The notes under the pieces: model-generated
Database searches by the model: none
What the model saw: the letters and a program-made list of their open reading frames with translations, nothing else
Told to the model about the DNA's origin: nothing
From: Arthrobacter sp. ISL-5
Lineage (GTDB): Bacteria; Actinomycetota; Actinomycetes; Actinomycetales; Micrococcaceae
NCBI RefSeq assembly: GCF_018613835.1
Contig: NZ_JAGGPM010000004.1
Span: 62,001-126,000 of the forward strand
Reading direction: 5' to 3'
Length of the DNA: 64,000 nt
Translations under genes and position numbers: made by a program
Shown here: positions 54,961 to 64,000 of the stretch, in pieces
Position numbering within the stretch: position 1 is the first letter of the stretch
Layout of the letters: every line of letters begins with the position of its first letter

Positions 54961-55155
54961 CCCCGCTGGCACGCGGTCAACGAGCCCCATCTCGCAGCGC
55001 TGGTCCGGGCCGGCGCGTTGTTCGTCAACGGGTCTGGCACTCGCGTCACCGGCTTCGATGTGCCACCTCCGACACTGCTGGAGACCCTTGCCTCCATCGA
55101 GAAGCACGGCACTGAGCAGTCATTAGTTCGAAAACGGAATAATCATCGTTACTAG
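54961..55155 (+). pseudogene. Possible C-terminal gene fragment
   Basis: An open frame after a TAG, with no start codon near its beginning, encodes PRWHAVNEPHLAALVRAGAL and continues VNGSGTRVTGFDVPPPTLLE to a stop at 55153. The composition is protein-like, but no family is recognised. It fills most of the gap between the broken and the intact reductase genes. Confidence 0.3.
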
Positions 55156-55253
55156 TAGAACCCGGCGAATCGCATCCTTTGCTATGCGCGTGAGCACGCA
55201 ACAGGCCGCGGCTTAGGGGATGCCGCGGGCGCGACCCCGGCCCGAGGGCGCCG

Positions 55254-55868
55254 CTACGCCTGGCTGATGTCGATGCCCGTGATCGGCGCGCCCGCGCGCT
55301 CGTATGCGAGCGAGATCGCGCCTTTCGAGAACGCCTGCGGCGGCTGCGCTAATCGGAACGCCGCTGGCACGCCGGTGCCGTCGGCGAACAGCCGCTTGCC
55401 CGATCCGAAGGTGAGCGGGTACAGGAAGAGGTTCAGCCGGTCGACGAGATCGGCCTCGAGCAGCGACCGTGCAAGGTCGCCGCTGCCGATGACGTGGATG
55501 TCGTCAAAACGGTCCTTCAGCGCGGCCACCTCCGCGACATCCGACAGCGCCGTGGTGCCCTCCCATGCCGGGTCGGTCAGGGAGCGCGACACGACGAACT
55601 TCGGCAGGGCGTTGAACGTCACCGCGATCGGGTCGTCGTCGCCCCGGGAGGGCCAGAACGCCGCGAAGATGTCGTAGGTCTTGCGTCCCAGCAGCAGTGC
55701 GTCCATGCGGTTGATGCCGGCGACGATCGCCTCGCCGGTCTCGTCGTCGGAATACGCCCCCTGCCAGCCGCCGAACTCGAAGCCGCCCTCGCGGTCCTCG
55801 TCGGGGCCGCCCGGCGCCTGGTACACGCCGTCGAGGGTGATGAACAGGTCGACGGAGAGGATTCCCAT
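55254..55868 (-). CDS. Dihydrofolate reductase-like protein (RibD C-terminal domain)
   Basis: A 204-residue single-domain NADPH-dependent reductase fold. ILSVDLFITLDGVYQAPGG is the N-terminal strand and loop, DALLLGRKTYDIFAAFWP the central signature and HVIGSGDLARSLLEADLVD the C-terminal NADPH-binding block. The true role of such yfjR/yyaP-like proteins is not known. GAAGGAG precedes ATG 55868. It is an intact relative of the broken gene at 54397. Confidence 0.88.
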   Translation of the reverse strand: MGILSVDLFITLDGVYQAPGGPDEDREGGFEFGGWQGAYSDDETGEAIVAGINRMDALLLGRKTYDIFAAFWPSRGDDDPIAVTFNALPKFVVSRSLTDPAWEGTTALSDVAEVAALKDRFDDIHVIGSGDLARSLLEADLVDRLNLFLYPLTFGSGKRLFADGTGVPAAFRLAQPPQAFSKGAISLAYERAGAPITGIDISQA

Positions 55869-56187
55869 GGTGTGCTCCTTCACGTGGGCGGCGACCGGAT
55901 GCCGCCTACCCGTGCGTCGATCGGGATGGCCCAGAATCGACATCACTGCGTGCCACACTAGCGACGAGCGCACGGCAGGTCCAGAGATGGATACGGGCGG
56001 AGACGCTGTGCTGCGCCGGGATCGCTCATCGGGAACTCATCGCCGACGCACAGCGACAGCGCAGCGCACGCAAGCGCGTTTTACGCCGTTTTGGTCGCTG
56101 TTCAGCCGCGCAGAGCGCACCGTAACTTCGGTGCCTGACTACCGTCACTTTGGCGCAGTTTACTGAACGGCTCCCAAAGGATGGCTG
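55869..56187. other. Gap upstream of the reductase gene
   Basis: No supported gene. A plus-strand frame near 56021-56122 reads AHRELIADAQRQRSARKR, a basic helix-like peptide seen in small actinobacterial proteins, but it has no clear start or ribosome site. Confidence 0.4.
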
Positions 56188-56304
56188 TCAGGGCTCCGAT
56201 CCTGGAGTGGAAGCTGGCGCAGTCTCAAACCATGCCCTGCCGTGCCGGTACCGGAACGCCGATCCGGTATAGGCGACCGGTTGGAGGTCGATGATGTCCA
56301 GCAC
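56188..56304 (-). CDS. Possible 38-residue small protein downstream of the membrane protein gene
   Basis: GTG 56304 lies 15 nt after the stop of the membrane protein gene and is preceded by GCAGGG. It encodes MLDIIDLQPVAYTGSAFRYR and 18 more residues (HGRAWFETA...), a protein-like composition on the same strand. It could be a short coupled gene or the start of a truncated one. No family recognised. Confidence 0.35.
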   Translation of the reverse strand: MLDIIDLQPVAYTGSAFRYRHGRAWFETAPASTPGSEP

Positions 56305-56319
56305 CCCTGCCGCAGGACG

Positions 56320-57600
56320 TTATGGCTTGTCCCAGCCCGGGCCGAAAGCCTCCGGATCGACTTCGTGGGCAGGGTGAACGTCAGGGAAGTCGGCGTCAAC
56401 ACTGCCGGGGTGCTTCCGGACAGGAATCCCGGCGAAAGTGTGCCCGGCAAAGCCGTAGAGCAGCAGACGACTGGCATCCGGGTCTGCCGGCTCGGGCAGG
56501 CATGAGCCCGCATCCCACAACCAGGGTTCCTCAGCCAGCGCAGTGAACTCCCCCGCCGTGAGCTCATTGATCCGGTCAATGCCATGCAGGGGACAGTAAT
56601 CTGATGCGGGAATGCCTTGGTCCCCCACGACCTCATCTTCGGCGTCCGGGAAGGACCGGTGGAACTCCGCCAAGCAGTTGCAGCCGGGTGCTTCAGCGGC
56701 GTCCATCGGCAGCTGCCCCGCATCGTTTCTGGCGTATGGCCACCACGACACCACGCCGGGGCCGGTGGGTATCTCCCAGACCAAGCTCCGTCCTACCCGG
56801 CCCATCGCGAACCCTCGCCACCCCTGCCTGACCGCTTCTGCAACCGCCATGATGCTCGCCGCGGTTCCCGCCGCTGCAAAAAAGCTCGACGACGACTCCT
56901 CCCCCAATTCCTCATATGTTCGGCCAAGCTCCGCGGGCAGCATCCCGAAGGCCAGTGCCCAACCGCCGCACGCTGCAGCCAGAAACAGCAGCAGCCTCAG
57001 CAGGCCACGGCGAAACGCCCGGTTTCCTGACCGAACGGCGTTAGGGCCCACTGCCGTCGTGCGTCCCGTGAGGGAAGCCTGTGCGAGGCGCCAGACCGCC
57101 CGCAACTGATGCCACGACCGAGCAGCCGCAATGACGGCCCACAGGGCGGAGACGGCAGCGCCAAGCCACCAAACGGCCGCTGACGCATAGCCGTCCAGAG
57201 TGTGCGGCATGGCAGCTGCCGACAACACGAGTGGCGCAGCCACTAGTGCATGTCTCCCCAGCAGGCATCCGAACACAGAAAACACCACGGCGAGGAGTAT
57301 GCTCGCAAGCCCGAACATGTCGATGACACGATAGGCACCGGCCCAGGCAGGATCGTCAAGGCTTTCCCACCCGCGATCCGCGATGAAAGCCCCGGCCGTC
57401 GTCAGCACTCCGATCAGCCACGCGAAAGTACCTTCCCGGCGGACACGGGCCCTCCTCGGGAGTGCTGCCCACGCCTCAACGCTAGGTCGGACGATGGTGC
57501 CGGTCAGTGCCACCTGCCCCTCCTCATCAAGTGATACACGAAGACGATCATGCCACGCCCGAGCGGTCTGGAGTCTCCACGCGTCCGTCGCTGAAATCAT
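56320..57600 (-). CDS. Membrane protein of unknown function
   Basis: A 426-residue protein. Residues about 50-250 contain five to six hydrophobic segments (TFAWLIGVLTTAGAFIA, FGLASILLAVVFSVFGCLLG and others). The C-terminal 130 residues are soluble and contain a Cys/His set (CNCLAEFH, DYCPLHG), which could bind a metal. I start at ATG 57600, preceded by GGCGGGGA; the frame is open to 57891 but lacks a better start. A short frame upstream overlaps it as ATGA. Unknown family. Confidence 0.75.
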   Translation of the reverse strand: MISATDAWRLQTARAWHDRLRVSLDEEGQVALTGTIVRPSVEAWAALPRRARVRREGTFAWLIGVLTTAGAFIADRGWESLDDPAWAGAYRVIDMFGLASILLAVVFSVFGCLLGRHALVAAPLVLSAAAMPHTLDGYASAAVWWLGAAVSALWAVIAAARSWHQLRAVWRLAQASLTGRTTAVGPNAVRSGNRAFRRGLLRLLLFLAAACGGWALAFGMLPAELGRTYEELGEESSSSFFAAAGTAASIMAVAEAVRQGWRGFAMGRVGRSLVWEIPTGPGVVSWWPYARNDAGQLPMDAAEAPGCNCLAEFHRSFPDAEDEVVGDQGIPASDYCPLHGIDRINELTAGEFTALAEEPWLWDAGSCLPEPADPDASRLLLYGFAGHTFAGIPVRKHPGSVDADFPDVHPAHEVDPEAFGPGWDKP

Positions 57601-57782
57601 TCCCCGCCGTGGTCGCCGTGGTGGAACACGCCGGCTCCGCAGAATCCGTAGCGGGCCAGTGCTGCGTCTGTGGGCGAGTCGGCCTTGAGGCGCACGCACC
57701 CGCGATCCGCGCAAGTTTTCCAAGGCAGCTGGTCGTCTTCGCGGGAAGCAGCCGAAGCTCTCCACCGCTGGCCAGGCCCGTC
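57597..57782 (-). CDS. Possible small Cys-rich protein coupled to the membrane protein
   Basis: A 61-codon open frame on the minus strand ends TGA 57597-57599 in an ATGA overlap with the membrane protein start, the usual sign of coupling. It encodes DDQLPWKTCADRGCVRLKAD and FCGAGVFHHGDHGG, with three Cys and several His. The only standard start is GTG 57695, which would give 32 residues, so the 5' end may be frameshifted. The rest of 57783-58141 has nothing recognisable. Confidence 0.35.
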   Translation of the reverse strand, partial: DGPGQRWRASAASREDDQLPWKTCADRGCVRLKADSPTDAALARYGFCGAGVFHHGDHGGE

Positions 57783-58141
57783 TCAATTCCTTGCGGGACG
57801 GGATGGTGACGCCCGGGGATCTGACCCTGCAGGCAGTAGTCGTTCGTTTATGGAACGGACGCTCGAACGCAGTCCCCTGAAACGAGTACACACTACTCGT
57901 GTGCGCTCAGATGAAGTCGGGTTGAATGTCGGCACGCCGTGCATTTGAGCTCTCGTGGGGGGCCACAGGGGTCGGCGTGTTCATGTCCGTGTTCGCCGCC
58001 CGTGCGCTGGGGCCTGGTCGGGGCATTCGAAGTAGAAGGTGCGCCATGTCGGTTGGGATTGCATACGCGCGTGAGGGGTCGATCGACTGGGGCGGGGTCC
58101 CCGGCTCCCGGGGCGGGGGCAAACATTGGCTAGGGTTCATC

Positions 58142-60590
58142 GTGCGTCTGGTCGTCCTTGCCCTGCTCGCCGTCGCGTCGGTTGTGTTGACGCCCGACAG
58201 CCGCGGGAGTCGCCGGAGGCCGCGAGTCGGCGGCGGCAGGGCCGGTGCCTGCAGCCCAGGCCTTAGGCCTTCCCCAGTCTGGGGTTCCGGGGGTGTCCGG
58301 CCTCTCATCGGCGGGCAGCGAGCGGGCCCTCGACGCCTACGGGAAGCTGCCGCTGGCCTTCGTCCCGAACGCTGGCCAGACCGACCAGAGCGTGCGCTAC
58401 TACGCGCAGGGCTCAGGCTTTAGCTTCTTCTTCACCGAGAGCAAAGCCGTCCACCTTTGCCAAGGGCGAACGCGGCCAAGCGCTCGAGCTTCACTTCCTC
58501 GGCTCCAGCGCGAGCGCGACTCTCGAGGCGGGCGACAGCGGGCCCGGGACGGTGAACTACCTGACGGCGGGCGCGAGCCACACGAACCTGCCCACCTACC
58601 AGCAGCTCACCTACCGCGAGCTGTGGCCGGGCATCGACATGGTCTTCGCCGGCCGGGACGGAAGTCTCAAGTACGAGTTCCACCTGGCGCCCGGCGCCGA
58701 TCCCTCCGATATCCGCCTTGGGTACGCCGGCGCCGACGGCCTGTCCGTGAGCCGCGACGGGGCGCTGCTCGTCGACACGCCACTGGGCGCATTGACGGAC
58801 TCCTCCCCCACCAGCTACCAACTCATCGACGGCAAGCCTGTCCCAGTCGCGAGCCGCTACGCGCTCGAGGGCCACTCCTACGGCTTCGCGCTCGGCCACT
58901 ACGACCGAAGCCATGCGCTGGTGATCGACCCCAGCCTCGCATACTCGACCTTCCTCGGCGGGACGTCGAGCGAACAGGCCTTTGGCATCGCCGTCGACCC
59001 CTCGGGCAGCGCCTACGTGACCGGGTTCACCAGCTCCACGAACTTCCCCACCACGGCCGGCGCCTTCGACACCACCCTCGGTGGATTTGGCGGCGACGCG
59101 TTCGTGACCAAGCTCTCGCCCACGGGGTCGAGCCTGGTCTACTCGACCTACCTCGGGGGGAGCGGCACGGACGCCGAAGGCCTCGGCGTCGCCGTCGACG
59201 CCTCGGGCAGCGTCTAGGTGACGGGCCAGACGACCTCGACCGACTTCCCGACCACGCCCGGCGCCTTCGACACCACCTTCAATGGCGGCTTCGATGACGC
59301 CTTCGTCACCAAACTATCGCCCACCGGATCGAGCCTCCTTTACTCGACCTACCTCGGGGGGAGCGGCACGAGCCAAGGCAACGGCATCGCCGTCGACGCC
59401 GCGGGCAGCGCCTACGTGACGGGCCAGACGGGCGCGGGCGGATTCCCCACCACGCCCGGCGCCTTCGACACCACCCTCGACTTCATCGATGCCTTCGTCA
59501 CCAAACTCTCGCCCACCGGATCGAGCCTCCTCTACTCGACCTACCTCGGGGGGAGCGGCCCGGACCTCGGCTTCGGCGTCGCCGTCGACGCCTCGGGCAG
59601 CGCCTACGTGACGGGCCGGGCGGGCTCGACTAACTTCCCGACCACGGCCGGCGCCTTCGACACCACCCTCGACGGCGCCGCCGACGCCTTCGTCACCACA
59701 CTCTCGCCCACCGGCTCGGCCCTCGTCGACTCGACCTACCTCGGGGGGAGCGATATAGAGAACGGCCGTGGCATCGCCGTCGACGCCTCGGGCAGCGCCT
59801 ACGTGACCGGGGCCACCGGCTCCGCGGGCTTCCCCACCACCGCGGGCGCGTTCGACACGACCTTTAACGGCGGCTTCGATGCCTTCACGGCGCCCCGGCC
59901 ACCCTCACGCTCGCGCCCGCGGCCGACACCAACGACGTCGCCACCCAGCACTGCGTGACGGCGACGGTCAAGGACGCGGCGGGCAACCCGACGCCGGGCA
60001 TCACCGTGCGCTTCACGGTCACCGGGTCGGTCAACACGAGCGGCTCGGACACCACCGACGCGAACGGCGAAGCGACCTTCTGCTACCAGGGCCCCGAACT
60101 CCCCGGAGCCGACGCGATCAGCGCCTTCGCCGACACCGACAACGACACCACCCAGGATCCGGGTGAGCCCGTCGCCGCGGCGTCCAAGGTCTGGACGCTG
60201 CCGGTCACCACGCCGCTCTGCCAGGTCAAGGTCGAGAACGGTGGCACGATCATCGCCAAGAACGGCGACAAGGCGTCGTTCGGCGGGAACGCCCAGTCGA
60301 ACGCGGCCGGCAACGTCAAGGGCCAGCAGCAGTACCAGGACCACGGGCCCGCCCAGGCCCAGAAGGTGAAGTCGATCCATATCCTGGCGTTGACCTGCAA
60401 CCCACAGCGCACCCAGGCGACGATCTTCGGCCGTGCCACGATCAATGGCCAGGGCTCGCACCTGTTCCGGATAGACGTCCAAGACCTCGGCGAACCTGGC
60501 CTGGGGATCGACACCTACCGGATCCTGCTCGACACCGGCTACGACTCAGGCTCACACACCCTCAGGAGCGGCAACATCCAGATCCGCTAG
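58142..60590 (+). pseudogene. SBBP-repeat (beta-propeller) surface protein gene with four lesions
   Basis: Pieces in different frames form one exported protein of about 815 residues: signal peptide from GTG 58142 (RLVVLALLAVASVVL), an N-terminal domain (LPLAFVPNAGQTDQSVRYYA), five about 49-residue SBBP repeats (STYLGGSG..., GSAYVTG..., FPTTAGAFDTT) at about 58940-59890, an Ig-like domain (CVTATVKDAAGNPTPGITV) and a C-terminal domain. Frameshifts lie near 58200, 58455 and 59885, and an in-frame TAG at 59215 replaces the Tyr of GSAYVTG. The family is usual in other phyla, so transfer is likely. Confidence 0.8.
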
Positions 60591-60607
60591 CCCGGACCGT
60601 TCGCGAA

Positions 60608-60641
60608 GCAGCCGCGCCCCCGACCTCCGGGGCGCGGCTGC
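60608..60641 (+). terminator. Hairpin after the SBBP pseudogene
   Basis: GCAGCCGCGCCCC (60608-60620) and its perfect complement (60629-60641) form a 13-bp GC stem with an 8-nt loop, 17 nt after the last stop codon. No T-run. Confidence 0.7.
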
Positions 60642-61270
60642 CCGCCCAGCGGGCGGGACAGGAGGAGCGCCAAGTGGCCTCATCGATTGTCGCCCTCTCG
60701 GCGTTCGGCTGCAGCGATACTGCGAAGCGGTATTCCTTCAACTCACCGGAGGCCGTCTCTCCACGATCGACACAATCGAGGCCCATCCCCCGTTTCCCAG
60801 CCGAACGGCGTTCGGTCAATCCCTCGTCTACGTTTCGCTGGTCGCGCGGTCTGATGCCGCCAAGGTGAAAAGCGGCAGCACGGTCATGGGCGACGATCAA
60901 ATGCCGTTTAGAGGTGCAAAGAAAATCACTCGCAAGGGTGTTGCAGGGGTCACATTTCGCCTATGGTTGTCCGGGGCGCCACAGCGTCGTGGCTCCCGCT
61001 TCAGAGCGGAGATAATGTCCGTGACTCCGACGGGCCCAACGTCTGCACCGGCGATTACCCGAGGAAACCGCGCCAACAAGTTGTTGCCCAGCTTAGGTGG
61101 CGACCCTAAAATCGGGACATCGCACCAGGTTCCCAGAGGGAATGTCTGAGGGACCATGTCCCTGTCGGCGCGCCCATAGCTGGATCGGGTGACCGTTAGG
61201 GCGCCGACGCCAGGCACATCCACCCACTGTCGACCAGGGGCTTCACCCCTTGACCCGGAAGCATCGACCG
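60642..61270. other. Gap before the FAD-oxidoreductase gene
   Basis: No gene I can defend. A 64-codon plus-strand frame (GTG 60674) has a strong AGGAGG, but its Ser/Arg/Pro-rich sequence matches nothing. On the minus strand 60562-60900 and 60897-61319 are open with more protein-like composition. One of these may be a remnant. Confidence 0.4.
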
Positions 61271-62692
61271 ATGACCACACTTCATCAACACGATCCGGAA
61301 GTTGAGATCCAGCAGGCACTGCACGAGTTGCGCGGGAGGCTGTCGGGATCGTTGATAGAGCCGCAGGATCCGCTCTACGAGGAAGCCCGGGCGGTGTGGA
61401 ACGGCATGGTCAATCACCGTCCGCGCGCCGTCGCCCGGGCGGGCGCTGTCTCAGACATCGACGTGGTGCTGGACGTCGTGCGGCGCAGCGGCCTGGCGCT
61501 GGCTGTCCGCGGCGGAGGGCACAATATAGCCGGACACGGCACTGTTGAAGGCGGCCTTGTGCTGGATCTGGGACCGCTGAGGGCTGTAAATGTCGACGCT
61601 CGGAGCAGGCTTGTCACCGTTGAGCCCGGGGCGACGCTGGCCGACGTGGACCGAGCCACAGCCGCGCATGGCCTGGCCGTTCCTCTGGGAGTGATCAGCG
61701 GGACGGGCGTGGCCGGACTTACTCTTGGCGGTGGCGTCGGCTGGCTGACGCGTTCCCACGGACTGAGCGTGGACAACTTGGACTCCGTCGATGTTGTCAC
61801 TGCCAGCGGGGAGCATCTGCACGCCAGCGAGCAGGAGAACACCGAGTTGTTTTGGGGACTGCGCGGCGGCGGCGGGAACTTCGGAATCGCATCCTCCTTC
61901 ACCTTCCGCTCGCATCCATTGCCGGTAACACCCTTGGGTGGAAACCTCTTCTACCGGCAACCGCGCTGGAGGGACGCCTTAGTCGCATTCGCCACCTGGA
62001 CCCGGGATTTGCCCGACGCGATGAACCCCATCATCTCGTTCCTGGTACTCCCGCCCGGGTTCGGGATGGGCGACGAGCCTTGGATGATCGTCGGGCTCGC
62101 CTGGGTTGCTGAAGACCACCAGGCCGGTCTTGAACTCATTGAGCAACTGCGTGTCGAGGCTCCTCCCGACGAACAAGAAGTGGGCGGGACTTCGTGGTTG
62201 GACTGGCAGAGTGCCATGGACACCGTGTTCCCTAAGGGCTCACGCGGCTACTGGAAGAACGTTGCGTTCTCTCGCCTGGACGAGGAGGTCGTCGACGTCC
62301 TCGTCGGTTTCGCCTCCGAACTGGCTTGGCATGGGACCGGGATCGACATCCACCATCTCGAAGGAGCGTTCGGACGAGTGCCGGAAGAGGCCACGGCCTT
62401 CCCGAACCGGTCCGCGCAATACTGGCTCAACGTCTATGGGTACTGGCAGGACCCATCCGAGGACGAACGGCTAACAGCGTTTGCACGCAAGGCACACGCG
62501 CTCATGCAGCCGTTCTCCGAGCACGGCGAATACGTCAACTTCCTAGGCGCCGATCTCGGACACCAAGACGCAGACGCCGCGCGCCATGCCTATGGACAAG
62601 ATAAATATCAACGGCTCGTGGCACTCAAGGACCGCTACGACCCACACAATCTCTTCCGCCTGAACCACAACATTCCGCCAACGCCTGCCTAG
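61271..62692 (+). CDS. FAD-binding oxidoreductase, PCMH/BBE family
   Basis: A 473-residue flavoprotein of the berberine-bridge-like group. RGGGHNIAGHG (80-90) includes His84, which in relatives attaches FAD covalently. The second attachment Cys of bicovalent members is absent (VISGTGVAGLTLGGG). The C-terminal BBE segment (YVNFLGADLG ... RYDPHNLFRLNHNI) is complete. It would oxidise an alcohol or amine-containing small molecule. ATG 61271 is favoured; a TTG at 61250 is in frame. Confidence 0.9.
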   Translation: MTTLHQHDPEVEIQQALHELRGRLSGSLIEPQDPLYEEARAVWNGMVNHRPRAVARAGAVSDIDVVLDVVRRSGLALAVRGGGHNIAGHGTVEGGLVLDLGPLRAVNVDARSRLVTVEPGATLADVDRATAAHGLAVPLGVISGTGVAGLTLGGGVGWLTRSHGLSVDNLDSVDVVTASGEHLHASEQENTELFWGLRGGGGNFGIASSFTFRSHPLPVTPLGGNLFYRQPRWRDALVAFATWTRDLPDAMNPIISFLVLPPGFGMGDEPWMIVGLAWVAEDHQAGLELIEQLRVEAPPDEQEVGGTSWLDWQSAMDTVFPKGSRGYWKNVAFSRLDEEVVDVLVGFASELAWHGTGIDIHHLEGAFGRVPEEATAFPNRSAQYWLNVYGYWQDPSEDERLTAFARKAHALMQPFSEHGEYVNFLGADLGHQDADAARHAYGQDKYQRLVALKDRYDPHNLFRLNHNIPPTPA

Positions 62693-62790
62693 TGCGCAGC
62701 CCTACGCCGGACTCAGACTCAGCAGAGTCGCCTAGAAACAGACTCAGTTGGCACCGCTCGTGGGCGGACCGGCTGTGGGTTGGGCCAGCT

Positions 62791-63039
62791 TCAGCTCTGG
62801 GCTTCCTGGGATTGGAAGATCCTGTCGCTGACGTCGCTACGGAGAATGTGGAACTGCCCGCCATTGCCGTTGACCGCGCCGTCCAGGACGTAGAAGCCCC
62901 GTCCGGCATCCTGGCCTCCGGCCGCACGGTCAAGGGCGGCGATCAGATGCCGGCTCAGGTGCCCCTTCGGGCCAAGTTCCTTGATCTCAGCGAGCTCCTC
63001 GAAAGTCAACCCTGCCAGTACCGCATTGATTTCAGCCAT
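62791..63039 (-). CDS. Small conserved hypothetical protein
   Basis: An 82-residue protein with an N-terminal helical region (AGLTFEELAEIKELGPKGHL) and a C-terminal strand-rich region (RGFYVLDGAVNGNGGQFHIL). ATG 63039 follows GGGGGG. It is likely cytoplasmic. Unknown function. Confidence 0.6.
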   Translation of the reverse strand: MAEINAVLAGLTFEELAEIKELGPKGHLSRHLIAALDRAAGGQDAGRGFYVLDGAVNGNGGQFHILRSDVSDRIFQSQEAQS

Positions 63040-63085
63040 GACACACCCCCCGGTTGCGCAGCCAATTCTTGCCTGAGTCCACAGA

Positions 63086-63238
63086 CTAGGGCACAGCGGT
63101 TGACGCCGCAAGGATTCGCGTTGACTCCAGGACAAGATCCTTGGGGCGCTCGCCGTCACGCGCACCCTTCAGGAGCTCGGTGCTGACGGTCTTTGACTGG
63201 TCCCAGACGTCCTGGACATATGAATCCAGACCTGGCTG
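63086..63238 (-). pseudogene. C-terminal remnant of a small conserved gene
   Basis: A 50-residue frame with a stop just upstream and no start codon reads LDSYVQDVWDQSKTVSTELL and then KGARDGERPKDLVLESTRIL before TAG 63086. The composition is typical of real protein. It precedes the 82-residue gene on the same strand and was probably its neighbour before decay. Confidence 0.4.
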
Positions 63239-63353
63239 CTATGGCTGGTCCCGGCCCGCCCGGCCCGCCCGGACCGGGACCTCGGACTCTACCCGTCATC
63301 CGACGCTGCGCGGAGGATAGGGGTACTAACTTTCAGAAGCGAAAGGCGCCGTC

Positions 63354-63626
63354 ATGATGTGGGGTTGCGATCAAGGCATGGGATGGATGTGGCTCTGGGG
63401 CCCTCTCCTGCTCATCGGGATCGCGCTCCTGGTGCTGCTGGCGGTGAGGGTTATCGGCTGCGGCATCCGCGGCGGATACGGGCCGGGCGGCCCTGATGGA
63501 CCCGGCGGTCCGCCGCCAATGGGAGGAAGCAGGGCCCGCCAGATCCTCGATGAACGCTTCGCGAAAGGAGAGCTGACCGCGGACCAGTACCGCGAACAGC
63601 TCAAGGTTCTCGGTGAGGGCCGGTAG
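63354..63626 (+). CDS. SHOCT-domain membrane protein
   Basis: A 90-residue protein with one membrane segment (about residues 13-34), a Gly/Pro-rich linker and a C-terminal SHOCT motif (ARQILDERFAKGELTADQYR). SHOCT segments are short helical oligomerisation modules. The gene overlaps the next frame as TAGTG. Confidence 0.88.
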   Translation: MMWGCDQGMGWMWLWGPLLLIGIALLVLLAVRVIGCGIRGGYGPGGPDGPGGPPPMGGSRARQILDERFAKGELTADQYREQLKVLGEGR

Positions 63627-64000
63627 TGCAGCCCATCAGCCGCCGCAATGCGCTGAACCAAAAGCCCCAGGGGCCGGCCGTCATCGTTGGCGTTGACGGA
63701 AGCGCTCCCTCGAGTCTGGTCCTGCGTTGGGCCAATGCACTGGCGCCTCTGTTCCAGACGCAAATAAAAGCCGTGACCGCCTGGCAGATCCAGATAGGCT
63801 TTGGCACCTTCACCCCGGTTGTGTGGCGTCCCGATAAGGAAGCCCGGCACATCTGCGCGGAGGCTGTCGCAAAGGCCTTCGGTGTTGCACCGCCGGAAGG
63901 TCGCGAAATGCTCGGTCCTGATCGCCCACAGCACCGACATGCCTGCCGGGATTTCCGCTATCCAGGGGCAAGGACATGCCGCCAAAGAAGGGGATGCCGG
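63626..64000 (+). pseudogene. Universal stress protein-like gene, probably decayed, cut by window edge
   Basis: GTG 63626 overlaps the SHOCT stop. The frame reads AVIVGVDGSAPSSLVLRWAN, the UspA N-terminus with its ATP-binding GVDGS start, and continues to about EAVAKAFGVAPPEG (63900). Beyond that the same frame turns Arg-rich, while the third frame carries VAKCSVLIAHSTDMPAG, resembling a UspA C-terminus. So the middle is deleted and the frame shifted near 63890. The frame stays open to the window edge. Confidence 0.55.

Noticed and set aside
58552..59958. Treating the SBBP pieces as two or three separate genes
   Set aside because: The pieces continue one repeat series, and the stop at 59215 replaces a conserved Tyr codon within a repeat.

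Overview
The window is high-GC actinobacterial chromosome, most likely from the Arthrobacter/Pseudarthrobacter group (Micrococcaceae). The evidence is a complete Pup-proteasome locus (arc, dop, pup, prcB, prcA, pafA) with a fused PafB-PafC regulator, the mycothiol ligase mshC, an RbpA-type RNA polymerase-binding protein, a polyprenol-phosphate mannose synthase, and frequent GTG starts with ATGA/GTGA gene overlaps.

Layout. 1-4.6 kb is the end of a minus-strand surface-polysaccharide cluster (membrane protein cut by the window edge, flippase, GT2 glycosyltransferase, HPr-kinase-like protein, glycosyltransferase remnant), closed by a bidirectional terminator and tRNA-Leu(GAG). 5-33 kb is a stable, mostly plus-strand core: M20 peptidase, acyl-CoA dehydrogenase-like protein, uppP, mshC, a PAC2-family protein, HAD hydrolase, site-2 protease, trmI, the Pup-proteasome genes, two FKBP isomerases, pafBC, tatA-tatC, helY, an amidohydrolase and a ppm-type synthase. 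33.5-43.6 kb is mainly minus strand: rbpA, a stomatin/NfeD pair, an RlmA-like methyltransferase, an S9 peptidase (plus strand), def with a secreted protein, and a three-gene type III polyketide operon. 43.9-63.9 kb is an accessory zone: a VOC/UvrA-like pair, a complete Tn7-like transposon, a dif-like site, an MBL-fold gene beside a truncated HxlR regulator, intact and broken dihydrofolate-reductase-like genes, an SBBP-repeat gene with four lesions, a BBE-type flavoprotein and several gene remnants.

The proteasome section forms one functional unit. Arc unfolds pupylated substrates for PrcA/PrcB, Pup ends in Gln and so needs Dop before PafA can attach it, and PafBC is the DNA-damage regulator encoded beside it. 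The polyketide operon (synthase, methyltransferase, FAD hydroxylase) looks like a phenolic-lipid or alkylquinone pathway.

The most interesting structure is the Tn7-like element at 46848-51898. It has tnsA, tnsB, tnsC and tniQ, 26-bp terminal repeats (24/26 identical), arrayed putative TnsB sites and a perfect 5-bp target duplication (CTGAC), but no visible cargo. Its tnsA-proximal right end lies 38 bp from a 28-bp sequence with the architecture of a XerCD dif site. In Tn7-like elements this is the side and distance at which TnsD/TniQ recognises its attachment site, so the element may target the chromosome-dimer resolution site. The dif-like site also suggests that the accessory zone lies at the replication terminus.
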